From Synergistaceae bacterium (GTDB taxonomy: Bacteria > Synergistota > Synergistia > Synergistales > Synergistaceae), in NCBI GenBank assembly GCA_030533085.1, contig JAUNJZ010000009.1, positions 1 through 64,000 on the forward strand: DNA of 64,000 bases, given 5' to 3'. Under the pieces are notes generated by a model. That model made no database searches. It was not told where the DNA came from and saw nothing but the letters and a program-made list of their open reading frames with translations. Position numbers and translations under genes: made by a program. Positions 54,607-62,557 of the stretch are shown piece by piece. Positions within the stretch are counted from its first letter, which is position 1. Every line of letters starts with the position of its first letter.

Positions 54607-54768
54607 TTATCCCCTGACCTTCCCGTCGCGACAGCGGTAAGTTTCCAGCCATTTGCATCTGTCGCAAAGGACGCCGTAATTCGAGCATACGCGGCCGTAA
54701 TAATCATATTCGCCGCTGAACACAAAGCAATCTTCCCTTTTCGCACTGTCTTTCTCGTCTGACGCCAT
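54607..54768 (-). CDS. 53-residue Cys-rich protein of the AOR operon
   Basis: A short frame between the AOR and MoaD-like genes with a textbook GGAGG seven bases before its ATG. Five cysteines (C14, C28, C35, C38, C46) and aromatic residues (Y-D-Y-Y-G, C-D-R-C-K-W-L) suggest a small zinc- or Fe-S-binding knuckle. It lies 17 bases after AOR and 12 before the MoaD-like gene, so it is co-transcribed. No family is recognised. A chaperone, cofactor-insertion or electron-transfer role would be guesses. Confidence 0.75.
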   Translation of the reverse strand: MASDEKDSAKREDCFVFSGEYDYYGRVCSNYGVLCDRCKWLETYRCRDGKVRG

Positions 54769-54785
54769 TGGTAGACCTCCTTCAG

Positions 54786-57371
54786 CTACATCTCTTCGTA
54801 TTTAGAGTATTCGGGAGCAGAGGGCCAGTATCCCTCTTCCTTTAGATAAGGGCGTACTGTGCGAACCAGCTCAGGCATATCCATTCCCATCTCAATAAGC
54901 TTTTCCAGCCTGACGATGCCGTCGGGCGTCCAGCCGCGGCGTGTATAAGCAGCGTCAGCCAGCTTTTCATATTCGCTCATCCTGTACTCGCGAAGCATCG
55001 CGATTTTCTCATCAACGCTCTTCGACGCTGGGTCTATGCCGTAAACTTCTTCTATCTGCCTGTCGTAATAGCGATCGGCGCGCGATAGATATTCTTCCCT
55101 CGTGACCGGCCCCACGGAGCGATAGGGCGGCATGTCGTCCTTCCGCCGGCCGCTTCCCATTCGGAGGATGAAGCAGCGCTGGAAGTTATAGACGCGCTCG
55201 CTCTGTTCAAGCAGCGTTTTCTCCGTAAGTTTGACTCCGGTGACTCCCTCGACAATCTCGGTGTAGTTCTTTATATGTTCGGGAACCGTATTGGCGCGCT
55301 TTTGGCGGAAATTATCCATCGGTTCAACGTCATTCCATGGCAGTTTGCAGAGGCCGTGCAGCCCAAACCAGGTGCGAATCATCGGAAAATACCAGAGCGC
55401 CTCAGCCTTATCCTCAAAGGTTGGAATCTGCCTGTTTACCATATCCATGAAGATGAGCCACGCCTCGTCGTGCTGCGGCCCCTTGACCGCCATCGCAAAG
55501 CCGGCCTGTTGGGCAAGAGATTCCTTGGAGACATATTCCGCGTATTCCAGTCCCTTAACCTCCATGCCGATATCATTCATAAAATCTATCTGTTCCTGAT
55601 TCATCTTCACCCATGGACGCCCGTTGTCATACGGACAGGCGGGGTCATCGCAGTAATAGGGCTTGCCGACCGGCCACGCCTGGATCTCCGAGCGCGTAAT
55701 CGTCGGGATGCCGTCAATCTTCTCCCAGCATGCGGGATGAGCGACATAAGGGTCTGGATTGTTGGCGCCCGGGCGATATAGCGGCGTTCCCTCAAGTTCG
55801 GCGAGGACCTTTTCGTCGTCATAGCCGATATCATTCAGGTAGCTGCATTTATTTATCTCAGGGGTAAACACCGCGGTGGGAACGGTTTTTTCGTGCGGCG
55901 TCTCTATACTGCTCCATTTTTTACCTTTAAGCATATATTCATATTCGGGGGCGACTTTGCCAAAACGCTCTGCAAAGACGCGCTTCATCTCCCTCACCCC
56001 CATACCGACAATCATTCCGAACCCATCGCCTCGGGCCATCTGGTGCATAAGCTCAAGCAGAGCGGGGCCGTTGCCCCATCTCATATCAAGCCCTTCCGTA
56101 TCATCGAAGTTGTAGAAGCCGCGATTGAAGCATTCAAGGGCGAAGGCCGTCATCGTTCCCATGGAGATTGTATCGAGGCCGTAGGTGTCGCAATAAAAAT
56201 TGGCCTCCAGCAGCCAGTGCGGGTCAAAGACCGCTACATTCGAGCCAAGGGCGGCCTCCGTTTCATATTCGGGGCCGTCTACGCAGACCTCGCCGCCCGC
56301 ATAGGGGCCGCTGCGCGGCACAAACCTGCTGGCAGCCTTGGCGCAGCTCATTGAACAGCCATACCAGCAGCCGTCCGGAACCTTCTGCATAAGATAGACG
56401 TCGCGGTAGATGACGGAGCTTATCTTATCCATCTCGGGGTGGCAGCCATACTGAAAGTTCATTGTCGGCAGAAGGTCGTATCTGTTCATAACGTCGGTAA
56501 CGTGGCCTGTTCCGGTGTCGCGCATCGTCGATTGTATCGCGTCGTTGTATGTCATCTCGCGGTGGACGCGAAGCCCAGCTTCATTCAGCAGCCGCTTGCA
56601 GTAGGGATTGTTGAGATCTCCGTGCGTTCCGCGATAGCGAATGACGACCGCCTTGATGTTTTTATGTCTGAACACCCGACCGATGCCGCCGCGTCCGGCC
56701 TGTTTGAGACGCGCGCAATTCCTGCGCTTATCCCAGAAGCTGAAGTTAAGTATCCCGATATTGGAATTTCTTGCGGCGCTTCCGGCCGCAATGACGGAGA
56801 TATTGATTTTGTCGTCGTCATCCAAAGCGTACATCTCCGCCATTTCTTCGGACAGGACAGCGGCGTCTACGGAGTCTTCCGGCGCCGCTTCAATCGTAAT
56901 TATGTTTTCATTTCCATCTATAAAAATGATGATCTCCTCGTCGCTGATTCCCTGAAGCTCAAGCGCGTCAAAACCGGCAAACTTCAGATAAGGGCCAAAG
57001 AATCCGCCGACATTGCTGTCTATCGGCAGCCCTGTGATGGGAGATATCGTGCAGACCAGCGATTTGCCCGCGCCCGGATACTGAGTAATTCCGGCTAACG
57101 GCCCCGGCGAGATTACAATGTCGTTCTCGGCGTCGCTCCATTTGGTTTTTTCCGTGACGGCATTCCAGAGATGCCAGAGACAGAAGCCCTTGCCGCCGGT
57201 GAACTTTTCCTTCATAAAATCCGTCACCGGCTTTTCGGTAAAGCGGCGTCCGCCGACGTCTATATGAAGCGAACGGTTATTATATCCCCAGTGAATATCG
57301 GTATGCTCATATTTATATTCTGCCAACAGCCTACGGGAGGCCTTTATCTTTTCTATTCTGTCATTTGTCAT
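54786..57371 (-). CDS. Aldehyde:ferredoxin oxidoreductase family tungsten/molybdenum enzyme, long form
   Basis: 861 residues, longer than archaeal AOR (about 605). The N-terminal domain holds G-G-K-G-F and the G-P-L-A-G-I motif; A-G-R-G-G-I-G marks the cofactor region. Cysteines C-W-Y-G-C-S-M-S-C near 345 and a later L-C-K-L-P-W-N-D ligate the [4Fe-4S] cluster; the usual C-x2-C spacing is C-x3-C here. Extra sequence lies around 520-640 and at the C-terminus. It oxidises an aldehyde or reduces an acid with ferredoxin. The ATG at 57371 has GGGAGG upstream. Substrate unknown. Confidence 0.88.
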   Translation of the reverse strand: MTNDRIEKIKASRRLLAEYKYEHTDIHWGYNNRSLHIDVGGRRFTEKPVTDFMKEKFTGGKGFCLWHLWNAVTEKTKWSDAENDIVISPGPLAGITQYPGAGKSLVCTISPITGLPIDSNVGGFFGPYLKFAGFDALELQGISDEEIIIFIDGNENIITIEAAPEDSVDAAVLSEEMAEMYALDDDDKINISVIAAGSAARNSNIGILNFSFWDKRRNCARLKQAGRGGIGRVFRHKNIKAVVIRYRGTHGDLNNPYCKRLLNEAGLRVHREMTYNDAIQSTMRDTGTGHVTDVMNRYDLLPTMNFQYGCHPEMDKISSVIYRDVYLMQKVPDGCWYGCSMSCAKAASRFVPRSGPYAGGEVCVDGPEYETEAALGSNVAVFDPHWLLEANFYCDTYGLDTISMGTMTAFALECFNRGFYNFDDTEGLDMRWGNGPALLELMHQMARGDGFGMIVGMGVREMKRVFAERFGKVAPEYEYMLKGKKWSSIETPHEKTVPTAVFTPEINKCSYLNDIGYDDEKVLAELEGTPLYRPGANNPDPYVAHPACWEKIDGIPTITRSEIQAWPVGKPYYCDDPACPYDNGRPWVKMNQEQIDFMNDIGMEVKGLEYAEYVSKESLAQQAGFAMAVKGPQHDEAWLIFMDMVNRQIPTFEDKAEALWYFPMIRTWFGLHGLCKLPWNDVEPMDNFRQKRANTVPEHIKNYTEIVEGVTGVKLTEKTLLEQSERVYNFQRCFILRMGSGRRKDDMPPYRSVGPVTREEYLSRADRYYDRQIEEVYGIDPASKSVDEKIAMLREYRMSEYEKLADAAYTRRGWTPDGIVRLEKLIEMGMDMPELVRTVRPYLKEEGYWPSAPEYSKYEEM

Positions 57372-57390
57372 ATTGCGTACCTCCCGTTCT

Positions 57391-57777
57391 TTATTCTTCA
57401 ACGATCTCAAGCGCACCGACCGGACATGCCTTTACGCATAGTCCGCAGGCTACGCATTTAAATACGTAACGTTCGTCATTGTGGTAATGCATACAGTCTT
57501 TCAGGCACTCGGCTACGCACATAAGGCAGCCGACGCACTTTTTCTTATCTATCGTATAAACGCCGTTGGGCAATTTTCTTATCGCCATCGGGGCGCACAT
57601 CACAGTGCAGTCTCCGCACTGGTCGCAGATATCCACACGGCGGCTGCCGTCCAGTCTCTGCGATACCCTGATCGCGCTCTTCATTTTGTCCTCTGTTTTG
57701 AAAAAGGCCATAGAACATGTTTTTTCACAATTTCCGCAGCCGATACACAATTCCGCATGAGCAACTATTTTCTTCAT
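57391..57777 (-). CDS. Four-cluster ferredoxin-like electron-transfer subunit of AOR
   Basis: 128 residues with four [4Fe-4S] binding sets: C-I-G-C-G-N-C-E-K-T-C near 11, C-D-Q-C-G-D-C-T-V-M-C near 51, C-V-G-C-L-M-C-V-A-E-C near 81 and C-V-A-C-G-L-C near 108. This HycB/AorA layout is the partner that connects AOR to the cell's electron carriers. GGGGGG precedes the ATG. It ends 19 bases before the AOR start. Confidence 0.9.
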   Translation of the reverse strand: MKKIVAHAELCIGCGNCEKTCSMAFFKTEDKMKSAIRVSQRLDGSRRVDICDQCGDCTVMCAPMAIRKLPNGVYTIDKKKCVGCLMCVAECLKDCMHYHNDERYVFKCVACGLCVKACPVGALEIVEE

Positions 57778-57881
57778 CTGAAAGATCCCCCCAAAAGATC
57801 CTTTTGTTGTTTAGATAAAAGTGAAGCCCTTTTCTCCCAATATTCACCGCCGAGGCGGCAGTCGGTTCTTTTCCGCCCCTG

Positions 57882-58595
57882 TCAAATCGTTTCTTGCTTA
57901 ACGTTTTCCCTCCTCCATAGGCAGCTATCGTACCTGTCACATTCATGGCAGAGAGAGCCCACATTATGGCCGGCGTAGTGCGCCCCGATCCCAATCAGCA
58001 TGGAGCTGGATATGTGAGGGACAAGCATGGAAGCTCCGTTGATGGAAAGCCCCAGCATATCTCCGCGTCCCAAGCGGTAAAGGTCGCGCTGACCGCGCAC
58101 CTCCCAGCCCTTTACAGAACCGGGCTGCATAGATGGCCCAGCTCCCCAGCTTTTGGAATGCGCGTAATCGCCAACCTGTTTTCTCACCGCGTCTGAAAGC
58201 TCCGAAAGCGCCGTCACGCCGAAAAGGTCAAGGTAGTAGGCTGTCATTCCGTCGCCGCTGTCGCTGTATCTGTGAATGGCGTCGGCGATGGCCTTTCCGG
58301 CGGTGGAGATAGCTATAACGATTTCCTGTGCCGGCGTCAGGATACCGGCACGCGGGCCGATATATATTTTTTCTTCTGTATCGCCAACGGCAATAACAAG
58401 GTGCTCTCCGTCAACGTCAACCTTTGGGTAGAATTCAAGCGCGGCGCGCAGTTCAATAAGTGACAGCCCCTCGCCGTATGCCGCACGGGCCGCGCGCAGC
58501 ATCGCAGCCGTCGGCTCTCTCCTGCGTTTTGCCTTAACATCGCGGAGCATATCTTCACAACTGAAATCTATCTTCCGGAGTTCTATCGTTTGCAT
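57882..58595 (-). CDS. MetH-activation-domain-like protein with C-terminal Cys cluster
   Basis: 237 residues. The C-terminal third reads L-V-P-H-I-S-S-S-M-L-I-G-I-G followed by C-H-E-C-D-R-Y-D-S-C-L-W-R, the pattern of stand-alone B12-dependent methionine synthase activation-like proteins. The N-terminal half is a mixed alpha/beta domain with no enzyme motif. It resembles, at this pattern level only, the protein at 36928 in the corrinoid operon. Here it heads the AOR operon, 104 bases upstream of the ferredoxin gene, where no corrinoid protein is encoded. AAGGAG precedes the ATG. Confidence 0.65.
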   Translation of the reverse strand: MQTIELRKIDFSCEDMLRDVKAKRRREPTAAMLRAARAAYGEGLSLIELRAALEFYPKVDVDGEHLVIAVGDTEEKIYIGPRAGILTPAQEIVIAISTAGKAIADAIHRYSDSGDGMTAYYLDLFGVTALSELSDAVRKQVGDYAHSKSWGAGPSMQPGSVKGWEVRGQRDLYRLGRGDMLGLSINGASMLVPHISSSMLIGIGAHYAGHNVGSLCHECDRYDSCLWRRENVKQETI

Positions 58596-58676
58596 TTGTT
58601 TCGCCGCTCCTTCTCAGAATTTCCTTCGATACAGCCCCGGACGCCTGAAGCAAAGCCCGGCCGGAATTTTCTTAAA

Positions 58677-58710
58677 GGCTGAACCCCGCGTCGGCCGCGA
58701 GGTCTCAGCC
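58677..58710 (-). terminator. Terminator of the aconitase X / flavin dehydrogenase operon
   Basis: GGCTGA and TCAGCC plus an inner ACCTCGCG/CGCGGGGT pairing (one bulged G, one G-T) give about 14 pairs with a five-base loop, followed on the minus strand by TTTAAG. It separates this operon from the AOR operon. Confidence 0.65.
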
Positions 58711-58744
58711 GTCAGAATTTATACAACAATCAATCACGCAGCCG

Positions 58745-59905
58745 CTAAAGCGCCATCGGCTCCAACAGCAGGTCGCCGCTCTTGAAGCGCTCGACTCTGA
58801 ACTTATTGATATCAATAGTGTCGCTTTCGCCGCATATTTTTCTGGCAACCATAACGGCGGTGCGCGGCGCAATCATGAAACCATGGCCAGAGAAGCCGCA
58901 TATCGTCAAAAGTCCCTCGGCATTCTTTGAAAAGCTGATGATCGGCGTATGATCCGGACTCATATCAAAGTGCCCCGCCCAGTGGCGAAGTACGCGCAGG
59001 CTGCGCAGCGCGGGCAGTGTGGTCGTAATCGTATGACAGTTCGACTCCAGATAATCCCAGTTTGCATCAGAGGCGGTCGTGGGGACCGCTTCTATCTCGC
59101 CCATGATGAAGGAACCGTGAAGCGTCTGCTGGCAGAAAAAGCGGCGCTGCCACGACATGACCATCGGCATCGCGCCGTTGTCATAGCCCATGGGCGCGAC
59201 CGGCTCGGTGATGACGGCCTGATGGCGTTCCGGAACGATCGGTATTTCATCGCCGACTTGAGCGGATAGAGCCGCTGCCCATTGATTAGCGCAGTTTATG
59301 ACCAACGGCGCGTTGAAATCCCCGTTTGTGGTACGGACGCCCTTTATCCGGCCGCCCTCAGCCGCCAGCTCCGTTACCGTCGCGTAGGTCATTACTTCGA
59401 CACCGAGGCGCTTTGCCCCCTGCATGTAGGCCAGCGTACAGTGGAACGGATCCGCGCTGCCATCTTCATGGCAATAAACGGCGCCGACAAGCCCATCTGT
59501 GTTGATATGCGGGACAATCTTGAAGATATCCTTCTCCAGATCCACAGTATACGATTTGATCCCTATCTTATGCTGGACGGGAATGTTAGCCTGGAACTGC
59601 CGCCATTCGGCGTCGTTGCATGCGATGAGAAGATAGCCCGTCTGATTCAGCCCGCAGCTGTGGTTGTAGCCCGTGTACTCTTCCAGATGCTCGAAGATGT
59701 TCGTGCTCTCATAGGCGAGCGTCGCGTTAAGCTCCGAGCCCCACTGCTGGCGGATACCTGCGCCGCACTTCCCGGTATTGCCGGAAGTCGCATATTTGCG
59801 TTCGATAATAAGTATATTTTTCATTCCGCGGGTCGCCAGTTCGAAGGCGACAGAGCAGCCTACGATACCACCGCCGATAATTATCGCATCATAATTTTTT
59901 CCCAT
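58745..59905 (-). CDS. DAO-family FAD subunit of a heteromeric amino acid dehydrogenase (HcnC/PDH-beta-like)
   Basis: 386 residues. The FAD Rossmann motif G-G-G-I-V-G-C-S near residue 12 and E-R near 37 open the protein, and I-C-G-F-S-G-H-G-F near 340 is the C-terminal FAD motif of the sarcosine oxidase/D-amino-acid-oxidase family. In archaeal proline dehydrogenases and octopine or hydroxyproline dehydrogenases this subunit carries the substrate site. It is last in the operon, three bases after the BFD gene. Proline, hydroxyproline or N-methylproline are likely substrates given the neighbours. Confidence 0.9.
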   Translation of the reverse strand: MGKNYDAIIIGGGIVGCSVAFELATRGMKNILIIERKYATSGNTGKCGAGIRQQWGSELNATLAYESTNIFEHLEEYTGYNHSCGLNQTGYLLIACNDAEWRQFQANIPVQHKIGIKSYTVDLEKDIFKIVPHINTDGLVGAVYCHEDGSADPFHCTLAYMQGAKRLGVEVMTYATVTELAAEGGRIKGVRTTNGDFNAPLVINCANQWAAALSAQVGDEIPIVPERHQAVITEPVAPMGYDNGAMPMVMSWQRRFFCQQTLHGSFIMGEIEAVPTTASDANWDYLESNCHTITTTLPALRSLRVLRHWAGHFDMSPDHTPIISFSKNAEGLLTICGFSGHGFMIAPRTAVMVARKICGESDTIDINKFRVERFKSGDLLLEPMAL

Positions 59906-59908
59906 AGC

Positions 59909-60199
59909 TTACGCATCTCCTCCATGCTCTTCGACATAGGCGTCAGCAAGCATTCCCATGCTGATTGGTTTTACCGGCGGACGGAATGTCGGCATAAGCA
60001 CCTCTTCCATTGGAATGCCGTAAATCTTTGAAAGCTCCTGCGCGATCAGCAGGCGGCAGGTTCTGCCCTGACACGGCCCCATCCCCGCTCTGGTGGCGCG
60101 CTTTATCTCGTCGATCGTCCGGTATCCCTGGCTGATGACCTCCAACAGCTTTTCTCTCGTTATATCTTCGCAGCGGCAAACAACTGTCTGGTCAGACAT
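59909..60199 (-). CDS. BFD-like [2Fe-2S] subunit
   Basis: 96 residues. Four cysteines in the bacterioferritin-associated-ferredoxin arrangement are visible: C-R-C-E near residue 8 and G-M-G-P-C-Q-G-R-T-C near 40-48. It corresponds to the gamma-type subunit of heteromeric proline/hydroxyproline dehydrogenases. Its ATG overlaps the stop of the ferredoxin-like gene by one base (TAATG). Confidence 0.92.
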   Translation of the reverse strand: MSDQTVVCRCEDITREKLLEVISQGYRTIDEIKRATRAGMGPCQGRTCRLLIAQELSKIYGIPMEEVLMPTFRPPVKPISMGMLADAYVEEHGGDA

Positions 60200-60693
60200 T
60201 ATTTATACCCCCCGACTTTGATATTGCGCACTTCCATTGCCAACTCCTGCGGAACCTTGAGCGCTATGGCGTGCGTCATATTCGTCCCGCCTCCTGAAAT
60301 CACCTGCGTGACTTCAAACCAGCCAAGCTCTTTTCCTTCCCTGTCCAGGCCGCAGGCAAGCTGCCCCTTTTCCGGAAGAGGTATATACTCAAACGGAATC
60401 TTCACAATCGCGAATTCCTTACTGCAGCTCTTATCCACCACAAAGATGGCAAGCCCAGGGCAGCGCAGGATGCAGATCCCGCAGCCGTTGCATTTTGCGT
60501 CGTCCAGCGAGGGAACATTATTGATATCGCAGCCGATATCTATCGCGCCGCGCGGACATGCCTTGACGCATGGGTTGCAGGGAATCTTCTGGAAACATTC
60601 AATGACTGATACAGGACCTTTAGCCATCCGCTCTTCGCTGGGAAATACCTTCTCAAGATCTTCTTTTGTCGGTACGCCGTCATTAATAAGCAT
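60199..60693 (-). CDS. Two-cluster [4Fe-4S] ferredoxin subunit of the dehydrogenase
   Basis: 164 residues. Cluster sets C-N-P-C-V-K-A-C-P near 39 and C-N-G-C-G-I-C-I-L-R-C-P near 68 are clear; the rest is a C-terminal extension including G-L-D-R-E-G-K-E-L-G-W. It overlaps the upstream FAD/NAD gene and the downstream BFD gene by one base each, so the subunits are made in step. Confidence 0.9.
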   Translation of the reverse strand: MLINDGVPTKEDLEKVFPSEERMAKGPVSVIECFQKIPCNPCVKACPRGAIDIGCDINNVPSLDDAKCNGCGICILRCPGLAIFVVDKSCSKEFAIVKIPFEYIPLPEKGQLACGLDREGKELGWFEVTQVISGGGTNMTHAIALKVPQELAMEVRNIKVGGYK

Positions 60694-61787
60694 TATTTAA
60701 CACTCCCCATCTCTGCCACTTTCTGCTGTCCCAGGCGAATCTTTTCGCCCATGGGGCCGGAACGGAGCGCCGTCAGCTCTGCTCTTGCCTCTTCCTGCTT
60801 TGCGGCTGCCGTCCCCTCCCCGTAACCAAGACTCCCGGCGGCGCTGAAGCCTGCGAGACGCCCTTCAACCATAGCCGCCGAGGCCTCTTCTATGCCGCCG
60901 ACATCGCCGGCGCAGTACAGACCGGGGACGCTCGTCTCCAGATTGCTGTCGACGTAAGGAACGTGCCCGCTCAGCTCTCTGACAAAGGCCATTTTGCAGC
61001 CCGCCTGCCAGCAAAGCTCTGAGAGCGGCGTAAGGCCTACCGCGAGACAGATAACGTCGCATTTGACATCTTCTTCCGTTCCGGCTATCGGCTGCCAGTT
61101 GGCGTCTATTTTGGCGATCTTAGCGCCTTCAAGCTTATCGGTTCCGTAGGCCTCGAGTATCGTATAGCATGTTTTAATGGGAATTCCAGCGCGGCGTATT
61201 TTGCTCGCGTGAACCAGATACCCGCCGATCCTCGGCGTAGCCTCAATAACAGCTGCGACTTCAACGTCAGCCTGTTTCAGCTGATAACTTACGATCAGAC
61301 CGATATTGCCGGCTCCGACCATCAGCACCCGCTCCGCCGGTTTGATGCCGCCGACATTCATCAGCGTCTGCACCGCGCCCGCGCCGTAAATTCCGGGCAG
61401 GTCATTCCCGGGGAAGGTGAGGAACTTTTCCGCCGCGCCGGTGGCGATTATGGTGCGCTGCGGCTTTATCTTGCAGTGCCTGCCGTCATGTTCGCAAGTT
61501 ATAACGCCGTCCGGATATATGCCAAGTACTGTCGTATCGGTCCAAATCTCGATATTTGGGTCGCTGTTCGCGCTGTCGAGAAGCATCTTTCCGATATGGA
61601 AGCCGCGCGTGCCTGCGTGCTGCTTTTCACTGCCAAAGAATTTATGAGTCTGCTTTACCAGCTGACCTCCAGGAAGCTCGTCACGCTCGCAAAGAAGCAC
61701 CTTCGCCCCAAGAGAGCTGGCGGAAAGCGCCGCGCTCAGGCCGGCCGGGCCGGCCCCTATAATGAGGATCTCAATTTCCTTAATCAT
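60693..61787 (-). CDS. FAD/NAD(P)-binding oxidoreductase subunit (HcnB/PDH-alpha-like)
   Basis: 364 residues. Two Rossmann folds are visible: I-I-G-A-G-P-A-G-L-S near residue 8 for FAD, and V-G-A-G-N-I-G-L near 155 for NAD(P). The C-terminal A-G-D-V-G-G motif near 290 is the thioredoxin-reductase-type FAD contact. It passes electrons to or from NAD(H) in the complex. The start is the ATG at 61787, with GAGGGG upstream and an eight-base overlap with the end of the [2Fe-2S] gene. Confidence 0.92.
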   Translation of the reverse strand: MIKEIEILIIGAGPAGLSAALSASSLGAKVLLCERDELPGGQLVKQTHKFFGSEKQHAGTRGFHIGKMLLDSANSDPNIEIWTDTTVLGIYPDGVITCEHDGRHCKIKPQRTIIATGAAEKFLTFPGNDLPGIYGAGAVQTLMNVGGIKPAERVLMVGAGNIGLIVSYQLKQADVEVAAVIEATPRIGGYLVHASKIRRAGIPIKTCYTILEAYGTDKLEGAKIAKIDANWQPIAGTEEDVKCDVICLAVGLTPLSELCWQAGCKMAFVRELSGHVPYVDSNLETSVPGLYCAGDVGGIEEASAAMVEGRLAGFSAAGSLGYGEGTAAAKQEEARAELTALRSGPMGEKIRLGQQKVAEMGSVK

Positions 61788-62091
61788 ACCGCACAACCCC
61801 TCTTCCGTGCTGTTCTTCGACCTTCATGCCCTCCCTGCACTTGATGACACAGACGCGCATATTCGCCTGTCCGTCCACCGTCATAAAACAGCTTGAACAG
61901 TTGCCTATCGCGCAGAAAAGCCCCCTTGGACGGTGCAGCTCAGGAGATGTTCCCAGCTTGCGTATCCCCGCCGCGTGCAGCGCGTCTACAATAGTCTCGT
62001 TCGTGTATCCCTCTATCTCCTTACCGTTGTAGAAAAAAGTCACCTTTTCCCCACGCTCGAAATTCAATATCGGATGATTTTCGATTCGCAC
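61780..62091 (-). CDS. [2Fe-2S] ferredoxin-like subunit (HcnA/sarcosine-oxidase-alpha N-terminal type)
   Basis: 103 residues. Four cysteines (C-A-I-G-N-C-S-S-C near 60-68 and C near 81) have the spacing of the plant-type ferredoxin domain found at the N-terminus of sarcosine oxidase alpha and in HcnA. It is the first gene of the five-subunit dehydrogenase block and overlaps the next gene by eight bases. The gap from the aconitase X small subunit is 49 bases. Confidence 0.9.
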   Translation of the reverse strand: MRIENHPILNFERGEKVTFFYNGKEIEGYTNETIVDALHAAGIRKLGTSPELHRPRGLFCAIGNCSSCFMTVDGQANMRVCVIKCREGMKVEEQHGRGVVRYD

Positions 62092-62140
62092 AGTCTCTGC
62101 CTTCTTTCTTATGCATTAAATTTTTATACAATGCAAAAAG

Positions 62141-62557
62141 CTACTGAAATACGCTGATTACGCTGCTGTCAAGGTCTACCTCTACCGTGTCTCCCGTCTT
62201 TATAATCCTGGTAACGTCCTGATCCGGCTTGTCGAGAAGCGGAACTTCCCCCATGATACAGCCGACCACCGTGACCTGTTCTATCTTAAGATTCAGCATA
62301 CAGAGAGGCCCGTTTCCATTGCAGACCGTATCATAAATGAGATAAGAACCGCCGGTCGACCCCTTGCCAGTAGGAAAAACAAGCACGACATCTTTGATGC
62401 ACTGACCGAGAAGCGGATGACCTTTTTCCGTGATATTTCCGGTTTTGACGTCAACGCCTCCGAGGAAACAGATAGGTTCAGTTGTCACAAGCGCTTTGCC
62501 CTTGATTTTTCCGCCATTTTTGCTGCCGATTACAACATGTGACTTAATGCTGATCAT
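62141..62557 (-). CDS. Aconitase X, swivel (small) subunit
   Basis: 138 residues, the DUF126 swivel domain of aconitase X. The loop P-T-G-K-G-S-T-G-G-S near residue 65 is characteristic. With the large subunit it forms a dehydratase: in bacteria cis-3-hydroxy-L-proline dehydratase is the described activity, in archaea mevalonate-5-phosphate dehydratase. I chose the ATG at 62557, overlapping the large-subunit stop by 14 bases, with GGGG nine bases upstream. Context favours the hydroxyproline reaction. Confidence 0.9.
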   Translation of the reverse strand: MISIKSHVVIGSKNGGKIKGKALVTTEPICFLGGVDVKTGNITEKGHPLLGQCIKDVVLVFPTGKGSTGGSYLIYDTVCNGNGPLCMLNLKIEQVTVVGCIMGEVPLLDKPDQDVTRIIKTGDTVEVDLDSSVISVFQ

